From: an uncultured Bacteroidales bacterium
Lineage (GTDB): Bacteria > Bacteroidota > Bacteroidia > Bacteroidales > F082
Length of the DNA: 63,255 bases
Direction: 5' to 3'
NCBI GenBank assembly: GCA_900318085.1
Contig: ONJF01000022.1
Span: forward strand, 1-63,255
The notes under the pieces are model-generated. The model made no database searches and was not told the DNA's origin. It worked only from the letters and a program-made list of their open reading frames with translations. The translations under genes and the position numbers were made by a program. The number at the start of each line of letters is the position of its first letter. Positions within the stretch are counted from its first letter, which is position 1. This document shows positions 35,256-43,661 of this stretch, piece after piece.

Positions 35256-36254
35256 ATGAAAAAAACATTCATTCTATTCATGGTAGCCGCGGCGTTCGTA
35301 ATGATGGGCTGCGACAACACTCAAAAACCCAACAACGTGACGGCAGTTGAAGTTGAAGAGGTCGTCACCTTCCAGGGCTGCGACATGGCCATCTTCGACA
35401 ACGGAAAGTTGACGTTCTACAATTCATTCCTTGACAAGTTTGTCCCGTTCGCCGAAGAAAAGGATAACGTGATCAGCGGTGTTTTCATCGATGAAAACGA
35501 GTTTTATTACACGGTTTCGGTCAATGACGAGCTCTATCTGAAAAAGATTGATCTCTCTGCTGACCAACCTGCTCCGGTCCAGCTTGCCGATTGGGGACTG
35601 AAGCTGAACGACTGCGTCGTCGACAGTTGCGAAAAGTGCGCTTCAATGGCCTATTATTTATTTGATATTCAATTTGTAGGTATTGAATATAATATGGGCG
35701 AGATGTGCAAGGGTTTCCAAGATGAGAAATACTATTTGATTGAGGAACAAACCGTGAGTGACGGCTGGCCGGAAGGCGTGGATGAGGGTCTTATTGCATA
35801 TCAGAATTTCATTGATAATGTGCATTTCATTTCTATGCCCATCGAAGAAGGTGGAGGGGAGGAGCGTTACTATTACTGCGAGGATGATTTTGACATTTAT
35901 CCTGAGGAAGAGTTGCCTAAACATCTGGTCTGCATCAGCGACAAGATCAATTTCCATGAAGGTAAATACGAGGGATGGGATGGTCAACCCGAGTTCACGT
36001 ATCTTTCCCTCAGCCCCGAATCCGATTGCGTGGCATACGCTGCCATTATGGAATGGGGTCGCGGTGGCCGTGGTCCGCTGTGCTTCGCCACGCTCGACGG
36101 CAAGGTGCAGAAGCTGTTGGCCTACGATGCTTGCTACGGATGGCTGAACAATAACAAGCTGGCTTTCTCCGACGACGAAGGCATCAAGACGATTGCTCCC
36201 GATGGTACCATCACGAAGCTTACGTCTGGCGAAAGGTTTGTGACCGCCTATTGA
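35256..36254 (+). CDS. Propeller-like lipoprotein, array member 3
   Basis: 332 residues with lipobox (AFVMMGC). Very similar in layout to the second module of the upstream gene: GCDMAIFDNGKLTFYNSFLD, EFYYTVSVNDELYLKKIDL, ADWGLKLNDC, GPLCFATLDGKVQKLL, GWLNNNKLAFSDDEGIKTIA and DGTITKLTSGERFVTAY. A repeat-rich region (35860-35920) encodes acidic residues. It follows the fusion gene by 27 nt in the same direction. No function assigned. Confidence 0.75.
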   Translation: MKKTFILFMVAAAFVMMGCDNTQKPNNVTAVEVEEVVTFQGCDMAIFDNGKLTFYNSFLDKFVPFAEEKDNVISGVFIDENEFYYTVSVNDELYLKKIDLSADQPAPVQLADWGLKLNDCVVDSCEKCASMAYYLFDIQFVGIEYNMGEMCKGFQDEKYYLIEEQTVSDGWPEGVDEGLIAYQNFIDNVHFISMPIEEGGGEERYYYCEDDFDIYPEEELPKHLVCISDKINFHEGKYEGWDGQPEFTYLSLSPESDCVAYAAIMEWGRGGRGPLCFATLDGKVQKLLAYDACYGWLNNNKLAFSDDEGIKTIAPDGTITKLTSGERFVTAY

Positions 36255-36261
36255 CAATGAA

Positions 36262-36336
36262 CTCGCATCAGCCAGCCGTCACCAGTCAGCTATGTTCTAA
36301 CAAGCTGATTGCTGACGGCTGATAGCTGACTGCCAA
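36262..36336. repeat. Inverted-repeat element with iterated CAGTCAGC words
   Basis: CAGCCAGCCGTCACCAGTCA at the left pairs imperfectly with GCTGACGGCTGATAGCTGAC at the right. It lies downstream of the paralogous lipoprotein array and before the fourth lipoprotein gene. Confidence 0.65.
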
Positions 36337-36382
36337 GAATACTGTACTTTATTTTGAACGATTACTAAATTAATTACTTATC

Positions 36383-37318
36383 ATGCAAAAAGGCCTTTTC
36401 TTTTCTTGTCTCCTGTCACTTGCCCTTTGGGGCTGTGGTGGAGCCAACCAGAACGCTAATGAAAACCCATCTCAAGCCAATGGGGAGGCCAACCAGGCTG
36501 TCGAGCAGGAGATGGCGGCCAAGACGTTGGAACCAGTCTATGTGCTCTCCGATCAGTTTGGAGAGAAGTTCTTGTTGCAGACCGATTTCGAAGGGAATGT
36601 GGCACCTGCGACTCCCGATGACTTGAACCGCTACAAATACATCGTCTACAACGATCGCTATTATCCTGTCCAGTTGAACGGCGCCCAACTGGAAAATGAA
36701 GCCGAGAACAACTATCGCGACACCTACTACAATTTCGACAACCTCCCTGGATGGCTTTATCAAATGCAGGGTGGAAGACTCTTGGAGCATCCCCTGAATG
36801 AATATGACGCTATTTGGGGTGCCGCCTTGTTGGTGGATGAAAACTACAAGAACACATCCAAGATCCTTGAGTTGAAAAACCGCAAGGATGGCAGTATCAA
36901 TATAGTGTCTGTTTCGGATGACGTCCAAAACAAGCTGAAAGAAAAATATGGTAGGAATATCCTGACGGCGTGTGCTTCGGCTGTTTTCGGTGACAACAGT
37001 GAATATCAGCTTGTCAACGTCCAGTTTGAGAACAAGGGCACTGAGGCCTTGGGCGTTACCGCCCTGGTCGAAAACGGTGAGATCAAAGCCGTAAAAGAGT
37101 TCCCGGCCACCTATGACGAGATGTCCACTTGGCGCGTGGATGACGAGGGTGAGTTTGGCGGTCTTTGGGCCGACTTGGTCGTGTTGGAAAACGGCGTCTT
37201 GACGCTCTACACGGTCGACAATGGGGCAGAAGGCAGTAACTATCAGAGCTATGTGGTCAAAGGTGATGCTCTTTGCGAGGGCAATGTCTCGACCAGCCTT
37301 TATCAGGCTCCGATGTAA
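36383..37318 (+). CDS. Lipoprotein of unknown function following the array
   Basis: 311 residues with lipobox (LSLALWGC) and a Asn/Glu/Ala-rich linker (NANENPSQANGEANQ). No family recognised and no clear sequence similarity to the three array lipoproteins. Features are beta-rich blocks with VLSDQFGEKFLLQTDFEG, YIVYNDRYYPVQLNG and WADLVVLENGVLTLYTVDNG. The last block, like the array proteins, has a DNG/ENG-L-T-Y pattern, so a distant relation is possible. It ends at a strong terminator. Confidence 0.7.
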   Translation: MQKGLFFSCLLSLALWGCGGANQNANENPSQANGEANQAVEQEMAAKTLEPVYVLSDQFGEKFLLQTDFEGNVAPATPDDLNRYKYIVYNDRYYPVQLNGAQLENEAENNYRDTYYNFDNLPGWLYQMQGGRLLEHPLNEYDAIWGAALLVDENYKNTSKILELKNRKDGSINIVSVSDDVQNKLKEKYGRNILTACASAVFGDNSEYQLVNVQFENKGTEALGVTALVENGEIKAVKEFPATYDEMSTWRVDDEGEFGGLWADLVVLENGVLTLYTVDNGAEGSNYQSYVVKGDALCEGNVSTSLYQAPM

Positions 37319-37344
37319 TAACGGACTTGGGTCATACAAAACGA

Positions 37345-37381
37345 AAACCGCTGCAACAGAGTTGCAGCGGTTTCTTTTTTT
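37345..37381. terminator. Intrinsic terminator shared by the lipoprotein gene and tRNA-Gln
   Basis: AAACCGCTGCAAC at 37345-37357 pairs with GTTGCAGCGGTTT at 37361-37373 around an AGA loop, followed on the plus strand by CTTTTTTTG. The reverse side ends in TTTTCGTTTTG and would terminate the tRNA transcript. Confidence 0.9.
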
Positions 37382-37382
37382 G

Positions 37383-37453
37383 TTGTCCAACCAGGATTCG
37401 AACCTAGACTAACTGATCCAGAGTCAGTTGTGCTGCCATTACACCATTGGACA
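37383..37453 (-). tRNA. tRNA-Gln (anticodon CTG)
   Basis: Read on the minus strand, TGTCCAA at 37453-37447 pairs with TTGGACA at 37390-37384 as a 7-bp acceptor stem. The anticodon arm is ACTGA-CTCTGGA-TCAGT, placing CTG at positions 34-36, and the T arm is TAGG-TTCGAAT-CCTG. The 71-nt length fits. The discriminator is A and CCA is not encoded. The -7 box at 37467-37474 starts it a few bases upstream. Confidence 0.93.
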
Positions 37454-37466
37454 TCCAAATCGGCTG

Positions 37467-37474
37467 CAAAAATA
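37467..37474 (-). promoter_or_regulatory. -7 element for tRNA-Gln
   Basis: TATTTTTG on the minus strand (CAAAAATA on plus), about 13 nt before the mature tRNA 5' end. Matches TAnnTTTG. Confidence 0.7.
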
Positions 37475-37565
37475 CGCTTTTTTTAAATGCTGCGAATAAA
37501 AAAGAGGAAAATTTTTTCGGATTTTTTTCAAGCCTCAAGGCGAGGTCGTCGTAACTGATTATTTA

Positions 37566-38357
37566 TCAGTAGTTATTGAACCGTGAGCCCCAGTTATAGG
37601 AGAGCATAAAGGTAACGAACACCTTTTTGTTGCGTTCCGAATCCATGATGGAGACACCCAAGGGGAAGTATTCTGCCTTCACGTCGACGTTGATGGCCTG
37701 GACTCTGGTGCGCGACTTGCCGATGTCGAAGCTGAGACCCAAGGAGGCATGCACCCCCGGCGATGGCTTGGTTTCGCCGATGCCTTTTATGAATGCGGCC
37801 TTGCCGAGGATGTCGACACCCTGCTCAAAGGTTTGTTCCTCGATGATCTCGATATAGCCGTCACCCGTGCTGCTGGGCTGATAACTGACCACGTAATAGT
37901 AATAGGGTTTGGCCAAAGCCAACGAAGCGCCAGCTTCGTAGGTCCACCGCGTCTCGATGCCGCCCCAATAGGGCTTGCCGAAGATGCGTCGCTCCTCGCC
38001 ATAGCCGAAACGGATGACATAGACGCTGTTGAGTTTGCCGTAGACAAAGGGGCGGCTGTTGTATTGGGAGAGGTTCAACGTCTTGATTTCTTTGAGCGAA
38101 TGCAGCGAGACCACCCCAACTTCCCAGTTGCGCGTGACGTTGATGCTCTTGATCTTTCCGATTTTGAATCCTGCGCCAAAGCCTTGGGAGTGAATGGCCG
38201 CGTTGAAGGTGTTCTGACGGGTATAGACCAGCCGCTCTTCCAAAGGCTTGTCGTCATTGCTCTGGATGTCGATGTTTTGTGCAGGCAACAAAAAAGCACA
38301 CGCTCCAAAAAGCGTGAGCATGAGGATGCGCAATAGGCGTTGTTTGAGGGCAGTCAT
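37566..38357 (-). CDS. Probable outer-membrane beta-barrel protein
   Basis: 263 residues with a signal peptide (LLRILMLTLFGACAFLLPAQ). The mature part is a series of amphipathic strands rich in Gly, Tyr and Phe (GFGAGFKIGKIKSINVTRNW, YVIRFGYGEERRIFG, ASLALAKPYYYYVVSYQ) and ends VTFMLSYNWGSRFNNY. I recognise it as a Bacteroidota barrel-type hypothetical, not a named family. A REP element sits about 25 nt upstream of the start. Confidence 0.75.
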   Translation of the reverse strand: MTALKQRLLRILMLTLFGACAFLLPAQNIDIQSNDDKPLEERLVYTRQNTFNAAIHSQGFGAGFKIGKIKSINVTRNWEVGVVSLHSLKEIKTLNLSQYNSRPFVYGKLNSVYVIRFGYGEERRIFGKPYWGGIETRWTYEAGASLALAKPYYYYVVSYQPSSTGDGYIEIIEEQTFEQGVDILGKAAFIKGIGETKPSPGVHASLGLSFDIGKSRTRVQAINVDVKAEYFPLGVSIMDSERNKKVFVTFMLSYNWGSRFNNY

Positions 38358-38380
38358 GGCATTGGGTTATATGTATCACA

Positions 38381-38404
38381 GGTCCCTGAGCCCGTCGAAG
38401 GGCC
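38381..38404. repeat. REP element
   Basis: GGTCCCTGAGCCCGTCGAAG followed by GGCC. Identical over 24 nt to the copy at 38641-38664; it lies between the barrel protein start and the small lipoprotein stop. Confidence 0.85.
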
Positions 38405-38422
38405 GTGCACCCAACACCTAAA

Positions 38423-38554
38423 TTAATAGCGCGTCTCCTTGATGTACTTTTGCGATTCGCCGTAAGCAGGGCAGCTCTTGTTTGATCCGCATGAGGCCAA
38501 GATAATGCCTGATACAAAGGCGATTAGCAGGGCGATGACAAGTTTTCTCTTCAT
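38423..38554 (-). CDS. Small lipoprotein (43 aa)
   Basis: A 43-residue lipoprotein: signal MKRKLVIALLIAFVSGIILASC, then GSNKSCPAYGESQKYIKETRY. The mature part is only about 22 residues. CPAYG is a pattern I recall in very short Bacteroidota lipoproteins. The longer open frame upstream is REP sequence and unlikely to be translated. Function unknown. Confidence 0.65.
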   Translation of the reverse strand: MKRKLVIALLIAFVSGIILASCGSNKSCPAYGESQKYIKETRY

Positions 38555-38640
38555 AGAAATCAAATTTGATTTGCAAAATAACGGATTTTTTCCCGAATTA
38601 TTACCATCTTTGCAGAGATTTTTGTGAACAAACGAGCTAA

Positions 38641-38707
38641 GGTCCCTGAGCCCGTCGAAGGGCCGACCGAAAGAATGACGGTGCTTCGATACTTCGACAG
38701 GCTCAGT
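38641..38707. repeat. Inverted pair of REP elements
   Basis: A 24-nt REP at 38641-38664 and an inverted partial copy (ACTTCGACAGGCTCAGT, 38691-38707), separated by 26 nt, upstream of ung. BIME-like arrangement. Translation of this stretch gives the typical repeat-derived peptide EPVEVSKHRHSFGRPFD. Confidence 0.85.
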
Positions 38708-38735
38708 ACTCAGCAACCTGCATTAACTGAAAAAG

Positions 38736-39375
38736 ATGGAAGTAAAGAAACCCAATATTGACGAAAGCTGGTACCAAGTGCTGCGGCCGCAGTTCGAGGC
38801 ACCTTATTTCGCCGACCTCAAGTCGTTCCTCGTGAGCGAGAAGCGGCAGTATGCCGTCTATCCTCCAGGTCCCTTGATCTTCAACGCCTTCAACCTCACG
38901 CCTTTCGACAAGGTGAAGGTGGTCATCTTGGGCCAGGACCCCTACCACGGCCCGGGACAGGCCCACGGCCTCTCGTTCTCGGTGCCCGACGGTGTGCCCT
39001 TCCCACCCAGCCTGCAGAATATCTTCAAGGAGCTGCACGACGACCTCGGCGTGCCCATGGCGCGCTCGGGCAACCTCGAGAAATGGGCGAGGGAAGGGGT
39101 GCTGCTCCTCAACGCCTCGCTGACGGTGCGCGCCGGACAGGCCGCCTCGCACTCGCGCCACGGCTGGGAACAGTTCACCGACGCCGCCATCCGCGCCCTG
39201 TCGGAGCAACGCGAAGCAGGCCTTGATCGACCCCTTTAAGCACCTGATCCTGAAGTCGGTGCACCCGTCACCGCTCTCGGCCAGCCGCGGCTTCTTCGGC
39301 TGCCATCACTTCTCACAAACGAACCGTTATCTGGAGGAACAGGGTATTGAACCGATTGATTGGTCTTTGCCATGA
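38736..39375 (+). pseudogene. ung: Uracil-DNA glycosylase, disrupted by an internal deletion
   Basis: Removes uracil from DNA in base excision repair. The N-terminal part is intact and conserved ([20 protein letters not shown] with the catalytic Asp; [14 protein letters not shown]). After codon ALSEQR at about 39212 the frame breaks: one extra base is followed by the correct downstream sequence [20 protein letters not shown] and [17 protein letters not shown] in the +1 frame to the stop at 39373-39375. The missing piece corresponds to the GVVFLLWG...Q segment of Ung, about 41 nt. As sequenced the protein would be truncated at 39239. Either a real pseudogene or an assembly gap. Confidence 0.88.
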
Positions 39376-39395
39376 TGATGGTCTCACTGAGGGAT

Positions 39396-39537
39396 ACTAC
39401 ACTCCGCTTAAACCCTCATTGCGGTTCCACATTCGCGGAATGAGGTGACCCGCAATCTCCTGAGCAAAAGGGTGTCGTCTTCGTGCTCAGGAGATGGCGG
39501 ATGTTCCTCCGCCATGAGGGTGTAGCGTAAGTGTAGT
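39396..39537. repeat. Large nested-hairpin element
   Basis: Left arm 39396-39424 (ACTACACTCCGCTTAAACCC...) and right arm 39509-39537 are 29-nt imperfect complements. Inside are CATTC-GCG-GAATG, then ATCTCCTGAGCA at 39455-39466 paired with TGCTCAGGAGAT at 39484-39495, then GGCGGA/TCCGCC at 39496-39513. It lies between the two broken genes ung and rdgB. Confidence 0.85.
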
Positions 39538-39583
39538 GTTTCTTGGTCTAAAGAAAAATAGCAAAAGCATAAACAATACAATA

Positions 39584-40109
39584 ATGAAACAAATCGTATT
39601 CGCCAGTCTTGAGCCTCGACGACATCGGTTGCCATGAGGACATCGTTGAGGATGCCGACACCATCGAAGGCAACGCCAAGATCAAGGCGGACTTCGTCAC
39701 GAACAAGTACCACGTGGACTGCTTCGCAGATGACACGGGCCTCGAGGTGGAGGCCTTGGACGGTGCCCCAGGTGTCTATTCGGCACGTTATGCCGGTGAG
39801 CATTGCACCTACCAGGAAAATGTCGACAAGATGCTCGCCGCCATGAAGGGCCAGACCAACCGCAAGGCGGCCTTCCGCACCTGCATCGCGCTGAATCTGG
39901 ATGGTAAATCCTATTATTTCGAGGGCCGCTGCGACGGACGCATCACCGAGGAGCAACGCGGCACCGAGGGCTTCGGCTACGACCCCATCTTCCAGCCCGA
40001 CGGCTACGACCAGACCTTCGCCGAACTGGGTCACGAAGTGAAAAACGCCATCAGCCACCGTGGGCGCGCCACGCAGAAGCTGATCGCGTTTTTGAAGGAC
40101 TTGGGCTGA
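39584..40109 (+). pseudogene. rdgB: RdgB/HAM1 (non-canonical purine NTP pyrophosphatase), disrupted by an internal deletion
   Basis: Hydrolyses ITP, dITP and XTP to keep them out of nucleic acids. The start MKQIVFAS at 39584 is followed by one extra base and then the conserved [20 protein letters not shown] in another frame. The missing NNKHKLEEV... loop, about 56 nt, holds the substrate-binding Asn/Lys residues. Downstream is otherwise normal: [31 protein letters not shown] and [10 protein letters not shown]. The ORF from 39609 would lack the N-terminus and is not functional as sequenced. Confidence 0.88.
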
Positions 40110-40119
40110 GTCCAAGATG

Positions 40120-40310
40120 AGAAGCCATGCTATTCTGGCGCTTTTCGCATACCTTTCGCATATCCTAGGCATACTGTTGGTATACTCTAGGCATAGTGTT
40201 GGCATACTCAACCATACTCTTTGAGTATGCCAACACTATGGGAAGAGCGAGAGTAGAGCGAAGGAAGAACGAGAGAAGGGCGAAGGAAGGGCGAAAGAAT
40301 GCGATTAGTA
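40120..40310. repeat. Iterated GCATACT and GCGAAGGAAG words with a perfect 20-bp hairpin
   Basis: TTTCGCATACC, TTTCGCATATCC and GGCATACTGTTGG-type words lead into CATAGTGTTGGCATACTCAA at 40192-40211, which pairs perfectly with 40221-40240. Purine-rich GAGCGAAGGAAGAACGAG words follow to 40305. Together with the terminator and promoter this fills the 334-nt gap between rdgB and hsdR; no gene is seen there. Confidence 0.8.
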
Positions 40311-40322
40311 TGTCAAGAGGTG

Positions 40323-40361
40323 CCTCCCCATGAGTCGTATAGCTTATGGGGAGGATTTTTT
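40323..40361 (+). terminator. Intrinsic terminator upstream of the hsd promoter
   Basis: CCTCCCCAT at 40323-40331 pairs with ATGGGGAGG at 40346-40354, followed by ATTTTTT. It would insulate the hsd operon from readthrough. Confidence 0.8.
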
Positions 40362-40383
40362 CCTCTTGCCCCAATTCAACCGC

Positions 40384-40413
40384 TTGCGCAATGCCGAAAA
40401 ATGCCTAACTTTG
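40384..40413 (+). promoter_or_regulatory. Promoter of the hsdR-hsdM-hsdS operon
   Basis: TTG at 40384-40386, a 19-nt spacer, and TAACTTTG at 40406-40413: a full match to the Bacteroidota consensus. The ATG of hsdR is 31 nt downstream. Confidence 0.8.
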
Positions 40414-40443
40414 TAAATTTTTTGTTAAGCAAAACATCGAACC

Positions 40444-43400
40444 ATGTCGAAGCAGTTCTCAGAAGCCACGAGGGTACAGATTCCGGCCATATTGCACCTT
40501 ATGCGATTGGGCTATGTGTATCTTCCTGCGATTGACCACTATGACCGTAAGACCAATATCCTTACGGATGTGTTCAAAAGGAAGGTGAATGAACTGAATC
40601 CTGACGCTTCGCAGAAAGATATTGATTTGCTGTTTGACACATTGGTACGTATCGCTGACAACGACGATTTGGGACGCGAGTTCTACAAGGTCATCAATGC
40701 GACCAGTGGACTGCGGGTCATTGACTTCGACAATCCGAACAACAATGATTGGCATTGCACCGCCGAATTCACTTGCAAGAATGAGGACAGCGGCGACAAT
40801 TTCCGCCCCGACATCACTTGCTTTGTGAACGGTCTGCCATTGGCATTTATCGAGGTGAAGATTCCCAACAACAAGGACGGCATTTTGGCCGAGCGCAACA
40901 GGATGAACCAGCGCATGGCCAACAAGAAGTTCCGCCGTTTTCTGAATGTCACCCAATTGATGGTGTTCTCCAACAACCAGGAGTACGACACCGAGAATCG
41001 TGTGCCGCTGCAAGGTGCTTTCTATGCCTCCATTTCGAAGGGTAGCATCTTCTTCAATGTGTTCAGGGAACAACGACAGTTGTTTTATGAAACCCTGAAG
41101 CTGAAGCCCATAAGCAAGGAAGATGAATTGGCTGTTTTGAAGTCGTTCAACAAGGTGGTTCTCTCGAATCTGCCCGAATATCAAACCAACAAAAGGCCCG
41201 ACACCCCGACCAACAGGGTCTTGTCCTCATTGCTGAGCAGGGAACGCTTTCTCTTCATGCTGCATTACGGCTTTGCCTACGTTGAGAAGAAAACGGAACT
41301 GGATAGCGGCGAGACGGTGGTGAAACTCGAAAAGCACGTGATGCGCTATCAGCAGCTTTTCGCTTCGTTGGCCATATGCAGGAAATTGGACCAAGGCGTG
41401 AAGTCGGGTATTATTTGGCATACGCAGGGCAGCGGTAAGACGGCTTTGGCCTATTATTCGGTGAAAAGCCTGACCGATTTCTTTGCAAAGAAAAACACAG
41501 TCGCCAAGTTCTATTTCATCGTCGACCGCCTGAGCCTGATGCAGCAAGCTAGGGATGAGTTTGTGGCGCGCGGACTGCATGTGCGCACCGCCGATAGCCG
41601 CAAGGAACTGATGGATGATTTCAAGAACACCCATATCATAGAAAATGACTCAGGTGCTGCCGAAATTATGGTGGTCAACATCCAGAAGTTTGAGGAAGAC
41701 CACGAAAAGGTAGACCTGCCTTCCACCTATAACATCAACCTGCAACGTGTGTTCTTTATCGACGAAGCCCATCGTGGCTACAATCCTAAAGGTTCTTTCC
41801 TTGCCAATCTGCTCGATGCCGACCGCGATGCTGTCAAGATTGCCTTGACGGGCACTCCGTTGTTGGGTGAGGAACGTGCCTCGTGGCGAGTGTTTGGCGA
41901 CTATATAGACAAGTACTATTACGACAAGTCCATCGCCGATGGCTATACCCTGAAGCTGATGCGCGAGGATATAGAAACTTCATACAAGGAAAAACTGATT
42001 AGCCTGCTTGATGAGGCGCAGAAGAACAATCCCCAAGTGAAGAAAGGCGATGTGAGCAAAGCGGTCATTATCGAATCGGACAACTACCTGAAGAGCTTGC
42101 TCGATTATATTCTTAAGGACTTGCAAAGGTTCCGCATCGAGAAAAACGACCAGACTGTTGCGGGCATGATTGTTTGCGAAACCAATCCGCAGGCGAAAAA
42201 GCTCTATCAGCTTTACTACAAGGAATATATCAAAAGCCCGTTCCTCGTCAATGAAGTCGATATGGAAAATTATCCCTTGGCTGCCGATCCTTTGTCATAC
42301 AGCATTTCAGTACCAAGGGCGGCTTTGATTCTGCACGATGAGGGAGACAAAGAGGAACGGGAAAGGATTATCGACGAGTTCAAGAAGAAAAACACCATCG
42401 ACCTGTTGATTGTCAATCGAATGCTGTTGACGGGTTTTGATGCCGCGCGATTGAAACGTCTCTATCTCACCCGAAAGATGTATGGCCACGACCTGCTCCA
42501 AGCCTTGACCCGTGTCAACCGACCCTACAAGGACTTCAAATATGGCTATGTGGTGGACTTCGCCAACATTAAGCAGAACTTCGAGGAAACCAACAATGAT
42601 TATCTGCGCGAGTTGAACCGCTGCGACGAGGGCTTGCTTGAAGATGGGGAAGAAGCCTTGACACCCATAGGCGTTTCGGTGCTCGAGGATGTGGACGTAA
42701 TCAAGGCGCAACTGCGTGAGGTGAAGAATGTGATGTTTGCCTATGCCTGCGAAAACGTCGAGCTGTTCCGCCAGCAGCTTGACGAAACGGAAGACCGTAA
42801 CCAACTATACGAAGTGCGCCGTGTGCTTGATAACGCCAAGGCCTTGTCCAACCAAATCCGCAGTTTCGGTGATGATGAGCTGAAGGCCTACGCCGAGAAG
42901 ATGGAAGTGGGCGATTTGTCCGACTTGCTGAGTGTGGTCAACCATCGCATTGATGCGCTCAACCAGCAGGAGAAGTTCATGCACGACGAGGAGGTGAGCG
43001 ACAACGTCAACTTGATTCTCTCACAAATCGAATACGAGTTTAACTACAAAGGTAGCGAGGAGTTGCGCATCTACAACAACGACATCAAGGAACGGGCCGA
43101 AAAGGTGATGATGGAGTTTGACCGCAATTTCGACCAGCAGGAAATCAAGTATGTGAACCTCATCGAGGAGTTCAAGCGCTTCTTCCGCGAAAAGGGATTC
43201 ATGCCTCAGGATGTGGCGGATGCCAAACTCAAGATTGAGTATATGGACGATGTGATGAAGAAAATCCGCGAAATCAACCGCGCCAACGAGGTGCTGAAGG
43301 GCAAATACAAACAAGATGAACGCTTCGTGCGCATCCACAAACGAATCGTGGAGGAAAACGAGAAGCGGGCGAAAAAAGCGGAAAAACCTGTGATTTCGGA

Positions 43401-43653
43401 CAAGGAGTATGAAATTGCCGACGGCCTCAACCGCTTGAAGGACTGGATCGATCAGATGATTTTCTTCAACCAAGGCATCCTCAATAACGAAGCCGCCTTC
43501 GACCGTGATGTGTTGGCATTAGTGAGTGCGAAGATGCTCGAAATGAAAATCGCTGCCAGCCTTGCCGACCGCAAGTTCATCCAGCGCGAGATTGCCGATG
43601 AGTATTACGCCCAATATACTCAAACGAGCGGTATGTCATCATTAAGAAACTAA
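40444..43653 (+). CDS. hsdR: Type I restriction endonuclease, R subunit
   Basis: 1069 residues. The motor and nuclease subunit of a type I R-M complex. An N-terminal PD-ExK nuclease domain (FRPDITCFVNGLPLAFIEVK, about residues 118-139) is followed by the two RecA-like helicase lobes with Walker A HTQGSGKTALAYYSV (about 325-340), IDEAHRGYNPKG (about 438), TGTPLLGEERAS and LTGFDAARLKRLYLTRKM. The C-terminal helical part has EEFKRFFREKGFMPQDVADA. It is full length with an intact promoter. hsdM starts 8 nt after its stop. Confidence 0.95.
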   Translation: MSKQFSEATRVQIPAILHLMRLGYVYLPAIDHYDRKTNILTDVFKRKVNELNPDASQKDIDLLFDTLVRIADNDDLGREFYKVINATSGLRVIDFDNPNNNDWHCTAEFTCKNEDSGDNFRPDITCFVNGLPLAFIEVKIPNNKDGILAERNRMNQRMANKKFRRFLNVTQLMVFSNNQEYDTENRVPLQGAFYASISKGSIFFNVFREQRQLFYETLKLKPISKEDELAVLKSFNKVVLSNLPEYQTNKRPDTPTNRVLSSLLSRERFLFMLHYGFAYVEKKTELDSGETVVKLEKHVMRYQQLFASLAICRKLDQGVKSGIIWHTQGSGKTALAYYSVKSLTDFFAKKNTVAKFYFIVDRLSLMQQARDEFVARGLHVRTADSRKELMDDFKNTHIIENDSGAAEIMVVNIQKFEEDHEKVDLPSTYNINLQRVFFIDEAHRGYNPKGSFLANLLDADRDAVKIALTGTPLLGEERASWRVFGDYIDKYYYDKSIADGYTLKLMREDIETSYKEKLISLLDEAQKNNPQVKKGDVSKAVIIESDNYLKSLLDYILKDLQRFRIEKNDQTVAGMIVCETNPQAKKLYQLYYKEYIKSPFLVNEVDMENYPLAADPLSYSISVPRAALILHDEGDKEERERIIDEFKKKNTIDLLIVNRMLLTGFDAARLKRLYLTRKMYGHDLLQALTRVNRPYKDFKYGYVVDFANIKQNFEETNNDYLRELNRCDEGLLEDGEEALTPIGVSVLEDVDVIKAQLREVKNVMFAYACENVELFRQQLDETEDRNQLYEVRRVLDNAKALSNQIRSFGDDELKAYAEKMEVGDLSDLLSVVNHRIDALNQQEKFMHDEEVSDNVNLILSQIEYEFNYKGSEELRIYNNDIKERAEKVMMEFDRNFDQQEIKYVNLIEEFKRFFREKGFMPQDVADAKLKIEYMDDVMKKIREINRANEVLKGKYKQDERFVRIHKRIVEENEKRAKKAEKPVISDKEYEIADGLNRLKDWIDQMIFFNQGILNNEAAFDRDVLALVSAKMLEMKIAASLADRKFIQREIADEYYAQYTQTSGMSSLRN

Positions 43654-43661
43654 AGCAAAAT

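Noticed and set aside
39408-40211. A minus-strand ORF across the rdgB region
   Set aside because: Its C-terminal part is the translation of the nested-hairpin repeat and the rest is antisense to the rdgB remnant.
40120-40310. Possible CRISPR array
   Set aside because: The words are short, irregular and without unique spacers, and no cas genes are nearby.
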